In this document: positions 12,857 through 14,932 of the stretch, piece after piece
How the letters are laid out: every line of letters starts with the position of its first letter
How positions within the stretch are numbered: the stretch's first letter is position 1
DNA from: DASVSE01 sp036399715
Lineage (GTDB): Bacteria > Bacteroidota > Rhodothermia > Rhodothermales > Rubricoccaceae
DNA length: 14,932 bases
NCBI GenBank assembly: GCA_036399715.1
Contig: DASWMO010000087.1
Span: 1 to 14,932, forward strand
Direction: 5' to 3'
The notes under the pieces: generated by a model
Told to the model about the DNA's origin: nothing
The model's database searches: none
Seen by the model: only the letters and a program-made list of their open reading frames with translations
Position numbers and translations under genes: made by a program

Positions 12857-13954
12857 ATGGCCGCCCCGCTGCACCTTGTCCGCCCCGCCGTCCGCGCCGA
12901 GCGCGCGTACCTCGTCCCGACGACGACCGAGGCCGGAGCCAAAGTGGACCAGAACGAGAGCCCGTTCGACCTCCCGGCCGACATGAAGGCGGCCATTCTT
13001 GCGCGCTTCGCCGCCGAGCCCTGGAACCGCTACCCCGACGACCGCCCGCACGCACTCACCGCCGCCCTCACCGCCCATCTCGGCGTGCGCGAAGGCGCCG
13101 TCCTCGTCGGCCGCGGCTCCAACGACCTCGTCCACTCGCTCGGCCTCTGCTTTCTCGACGCCGGCACGCCTGTCGTCATCCCCGCGCCGACGTTCGCCCT
13201 CTTCGGCTCCGTCGCCCGGATGCACAACGCCCGCGTCGTCAATGTCCCGCCGCGCGCCGACTTCTCGCACGACGCGGACGCGATCCTCGCCGCAGCCCGC
13301 GAGTCGGGCGCCGCGCTCACCGTCGTCGTGACGCCCAACAACCCGACTGGCCAGACGATCCCGTACGACGATCTCGACCGCCTCGCGGCTGGCGTCCCGG
13401 GCGTGCTCCTCGTCGACGAGGCGTACCACGAGTTCGTGACGGGCCGCCCGGCTCTCGACCTCCTCGCCGACCACGACAACGTCCTCGTGATGCGGACCTT
13501 CTCGAAGGCCATCGGCCTCGCCGGCATCCGCGTCGGGTATCTCGTCGGCCACCCGGATCTCATCGCCGAGATGGAAAAGGCGCGCCTGCCATTTCTCGTC
13601 GACCGCCTCGCCGAGGCCGTCACCGTCGAGGCGCTCGCCCGCCCGGACCTGCTCGCCGCGCACGTCGCGACGCTGACGGCCGAGCGCGACCGCCTCTTCG
13701 CCGAGACGGCCGCCCTCCCGGGCGTCGAGGCCGTCCCGAGCGCGGCCAACTTCTTTCTCTTCCGCACGCACCTCGCCGCGGCCAGTCTCCGGGCCGCCCT
13801 CGCCGCCCGCGGTGTCCTCGTCCGCGACGTCTCGGGCTACCCCGAACTCGCCGCCGCGGGCGGCCGCCCGGGATGGACGCGCGTCAGCGTCGGAAGCCCG
13901 GCCGAGAACCGCGCCTTCGCCGGGGCGTTGGCCGCCGTCCTCGCCGAGGGGTGA
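12857..13954 (+). CDS. hisC: Histidinol-phosphate aminotransferase
   Basis: A 365-residue PLP enzyme of the class I/II aminotransferase fold that converts imidazole-acetol phosphate and glutamate to histidinol phosphate, the step before histidinol phosphatase and HisD. Visible features are the N-terminal LDxNE-type segment KVDQNESPFDLP (29-40), GRGSND (85-90, cofactor phosphate loop), TPNNPTG (159-165, Asn binding PLP O3'), VDEAYHEF (186-193, Asp187), TFSKAIGLAGIRVGY (214-228), with the Schiff-base Lys217 and phosphate-contacting Arg225, and the C-terminal substrate-carboxylate Arg342 (WTRVSVGS). HisC-like enzymes can act on aromatic amino acids, but adjacency to hisD supports the histidine role. 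The ATG at 12857 has no Shine-Dalgarno. Confidence 0.95.
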   Translation: MAAPLHLVRPAVRAERAYLVPTTTEAGAKVDQNESPFDLPADMKAAILARFAAEPWNRYPDDRPHALTAALTAHLGVREGAVLVGRGSNDLVHSLGLCFLDAGTPVVIPAPTFALFGSVARMHNARVVNVPPRADFSHDADAILAAARESGAALTVVVTPNNPTGQTIPYDDLDRLAAGVPGVLLVDEAYHEFVTGRPALDLLADHDNVLVMRTFSKAIGLAGIRVGYLVGHPDLIAEMEKARLPFLVDRLAEAVTVEALARPDLLAAHVATLTAERDRLFAETAALPGVEAVPSAANFFLFRTHLAAASLRAALAARGVLVRDVSGYPELAAAGGRPGWTRVSVGSPAENRAFAGALAAVLAEG

Positions 13955-14027
13955 GCACGGGGAGACACCCGGCATCCGTTTTCCCCTGACCCGAGCCCGC
14001 CAACCCGCACCCCCCTCCCCGGGGCCG

Positions 14028-14040
14028 CTATCTTCGCCGC
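14028..14040 (+). promoter_or_regulatory. Possible -7 promoter element for the DUF151 gene
   Basis: gctatcttcgccg, with TAnnTT at 14030-14035, lies about 33 nt before the ATG at 14068 and just after the palindrome ccccgggg (14017-14024). It is the best TAnnTT match among the plus-strand islands of this window. Confidence 0.35.
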
Positions 14041-14067
14041 CGACTGTTCCGGCACCGCACGACACGC

Positions 14068-14685
14068 ATGGACTATATCCAGGTCGACATTATTGGGCTC
14101 TCGACGAGCCCGTCCTCGGGCGGGGCCTACGCGCTCGTCCTCGGCGAGGTCAACGGCAACCGCCGCCTCCCGATCATCATCGGCGCCTTCGAGGCGCAGG
14201 CCATCGCGCTCGAGCTGGAGAAGATCCAGCCGCCGCGGCCGATGACGCACGACCTCATCCGCAACCTCTTCGACGCCCTCGGCGCCGAGGTCACGGACAT
14301 CGTCATCGACGACCTCCGCGAAGGGACCTTCTTCGCCAAGGTCCGCTACGTCTACGACGACGACGAGGCACAGCTCGATGCCCGCCCCTCGGACGCCGTC
14401 GCGCTCGCCGTCCGCACCGACTCGCCGATCTTCGTCGCCTCGTCCGTCCTCGACGAGGCCGGCATCCCGGCCGACGACAGCGACGACACGGACGCCGACT
14501 CCGACGACGAGCCCGAGGACGTCGCCCCGTCGCCGTCGCGCAAGCAGCCCGACACGCAGGCCAACCGCGCCGTGTCGCAACTCGACCGCCTCACCGGCCA
14601 ACTCGAAAAGGCCATCGCCGACGAGGACTACGAGGCCGCCGCCCGCCTCCGCGACGACATCGCCAAGATGAAGGGCGACAACTAG
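14068..14685 (+). CDS. Bifunctional nuclease family protein (DUF151) with UVR motif
   Basis: A 205-residue cytoplasmic protein. Residues 1-133 form a DUF151/BFN domain, with the characteristic LPIIIGAFEAQAIALELEKIQPPRPMTHDLIRNLFDALG (34-71) and ARPSDAVALAVRTDSPIFVA (105-124). Members have been reported to have RNase and DNase activity and to be linked to stress or host responses. An acidic, disordered linker (about 136-152, DDSDDTDADSDDEPED) leads to a C-terminal UVR-type helical hairpin (about 171-202, LDRLTGQLEKAIADEDYEAAARLRDDIAKM), as in UvrB, UvrC and ClpC-type proteins, probably for protein-protein contact. BFN plus UVR is a common arrangement in Bacteroidota-like and related bacteria. 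The ATG at 14068 opens the domain directly. bshC starts 39 nt later and may be co-transcribed. Activity is inferred from the family only. Confidence 0.92.
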   Translation: MDYIQVDIIGLSTSPSSGGAYALVLGEVNGNRRLPIIIGAFEAQAIALELEKIQPPRPMTHDLIRNLFDALGAEVTDIVIDDLREGTFFAKVRYVYDDDEAQLDARPSDAVALAVRTDSPIFVASSVLDEAGIPADDSDDTDADSDDEPEDVAPSPSRKQPDTQANRAVSQLDRLTGQLEKAIADEDYEAAARLRDDIAKMKGDN

Positions 14686-14715
14686 CGTGGGCGCGGACCT
14701 GCCGCCGTGTCGATT

Positions 14716-14719
14716 GGAG
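14716..14719 (+). promoter_or_regulatory. Shine-Dalgarno-like GGAG before bshC
   Basis: GGAG five bases before the GTG at 14725 decides the start of bshC. It stands out because all eight genes on the plus strand from 6159 to 14685 have starts preceded by C/G-rich sequence without purine-rich ribosome binding sites. Confidence 0.45.
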
Positions 14720-14724
14720 CGCCC

Positions 14725-14932
14725 GTGACCGTCCGGCCGCTCCCGCACGCCGCGCTCGGCGCGTCGGCCCTGTTCCGGGCGTATGCCGCCGAGCAGCCTG
14801 ACGCGCTCGCGTTCTACGGGCGCCCGTGGGACGAGCGCGGCCTCGTCGCGGCCGCCCGCGACGCCGCCGCCGGCCCGAGCCGCGCGCACCGGGCCGCGGT
14901 CACGGACGTCCTCGCCGAGCAGAACGCTGCGT
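14725..14932 (+). CDS. bshC: Bacillithiol biosynthesis cysteine-adding enzyme BshC (5' part, cut by the window end)
   Basis: The first 69 codons of a gene that runs off the right edge (VTVRPLPHAALGASALFRAYAAEQ...FYGRPWDERGL...RAAVTDVLAEQN). The spacing of the LFRAY, AFYG and LAEQN elements matches the N-terminus of BshC, which adds cysteine to glucosaminyl-malate in the last step of bacillithiol synthesis, a low-molecular-weight thiol made by Bacteroidota and Firmicutes. The GTG at 14725 is preferred because a GGAG (14716-14719) lies 5 nt before it, the only Shine-Dalgarno-like site noticed in the window. An in-frame GTG at 14707 would add six residues. The diagnostic core of the enzyme is outside the window, so the call rests on the N-terminal pattern. 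Confidence 0.72.
   Translation, partial: MTVRPLPHAALGASALFRAYAAEQPDALAFYGRPWDERGLVAAARDAAAGPSRAHRAAVTDVLAEQNAA

Noticed and set aside
10178..14065. A 1295-codon open frame on the minus strand across recX, PNP, hisD and hisC
   Set aside because: It lies antisense to four genes with intact catalytic motifs. Its translation is Arg/Gly/Ala/Glu/Asp/Val-biased with no recognisable domain. Long antisense frames arise readily in DNA with extreme G/C at third positions.
13837..14889. A 350-codon minus-strand frame opposite hisC, DUF151 and bshC
   Set aside because: It is antisense to the BFN/UVR protein and shows only biased composition.
1..14932. A defence, toxin-antitoxin, phage or transposon system
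   Set aside because: No transposase, integrase, nuclease-helicase pair, small toxin-antitoxin pair, terminal inverted repeats or att-like duplication was seen. Every main coding frame is a housekeeping or envelope gene with uniform codon use.

Overview
The window is a dense, very GC-rich chromosomal segment (by eye roughly 70% G+C, with strong G/C preference at third codon positions) carrying thirteen supported genes plus what may be the last codons of a fourteenth at the left edge. It holds no tRNA, rRNA, CRISPR array, insertion sequence or phage gene. The best taxonomic guess is a high-GC member of Rhodothermota/Bacteroidota (Rubricoccaceae- or Salinibacter-like). The reasons are almost no Shine-Dalgarno sequences, a DUF4097 adhesin-like protein, a DUF151 nuclease with a UVR tail, a KFSTS-type MetRS, exported FKBP lipoproteins, and a bshC (bacillithiol) gene at the right edge. 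This placement is inference.

Layout. 41-1270 (+) encodes an MscS-type mechanosensitive channel. It converges on a minus-strand pair: a DUF4097 beta-repeat exported protein (3015-2215), then a Sel1/TPR-like lipoprotein (2108-1311). Divergent from that pair is a 3-methyladenine DNA glycosylase (3123-3803, +), which converges on metG, methionyl-tRNA synthetase (5976-3814, -). From 6159 onward everything is on the plus strand: four consecutive exported FKBP-type peptidyl-prolyl isomerases (6159-9488), recX, purine nucleoside phosphorylase, hisD, hisC, a bifunctional nuclease (DUF151 + UVR), and the start of bshC running off the right end.

How the genes work together. Most of the window is housekeeping: translation (metG), DNA repair and recombination control (AAG, RecX), purine salvage (PNP), two histidine-pathway enzymes (HisD, HisC) and thiol metabolism (BshC). 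The distinctive part is the FKBP array. Three members carry an N-terminal helical domain in which a ~38-residue module (ending GLRGDS) is duplicated. The fourth is a stripped FKBP domain translationally coupled to its upstream neighbour. One member is a lipoprotein and the others are predicted to be secreted to the periplasm. This looks like a local, lineage-specific expansion of envelope folding factors.

Regulation visible in the sequence. Most plus-strand genes have an A/T-containing hexamer-like island (gatcttccg, gatgttgcg, tagtttgg, tcatttcg, gatattccc, ctatcttcg), alone in G/C-rich DNA, about 20-40 nt before the ATG. This is consistent with a Bacteroidota-type -7 element and short leaders without Shine-Dalgarno sequences. 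Several of these islands lie inside or beside inverted repeats. The clearest are an 11-bp inverted repeat just before the second FKBP gene and a nested 12-bp plus 5-bp palindrome before recX. No recognisable novel defence or mobile system is present.
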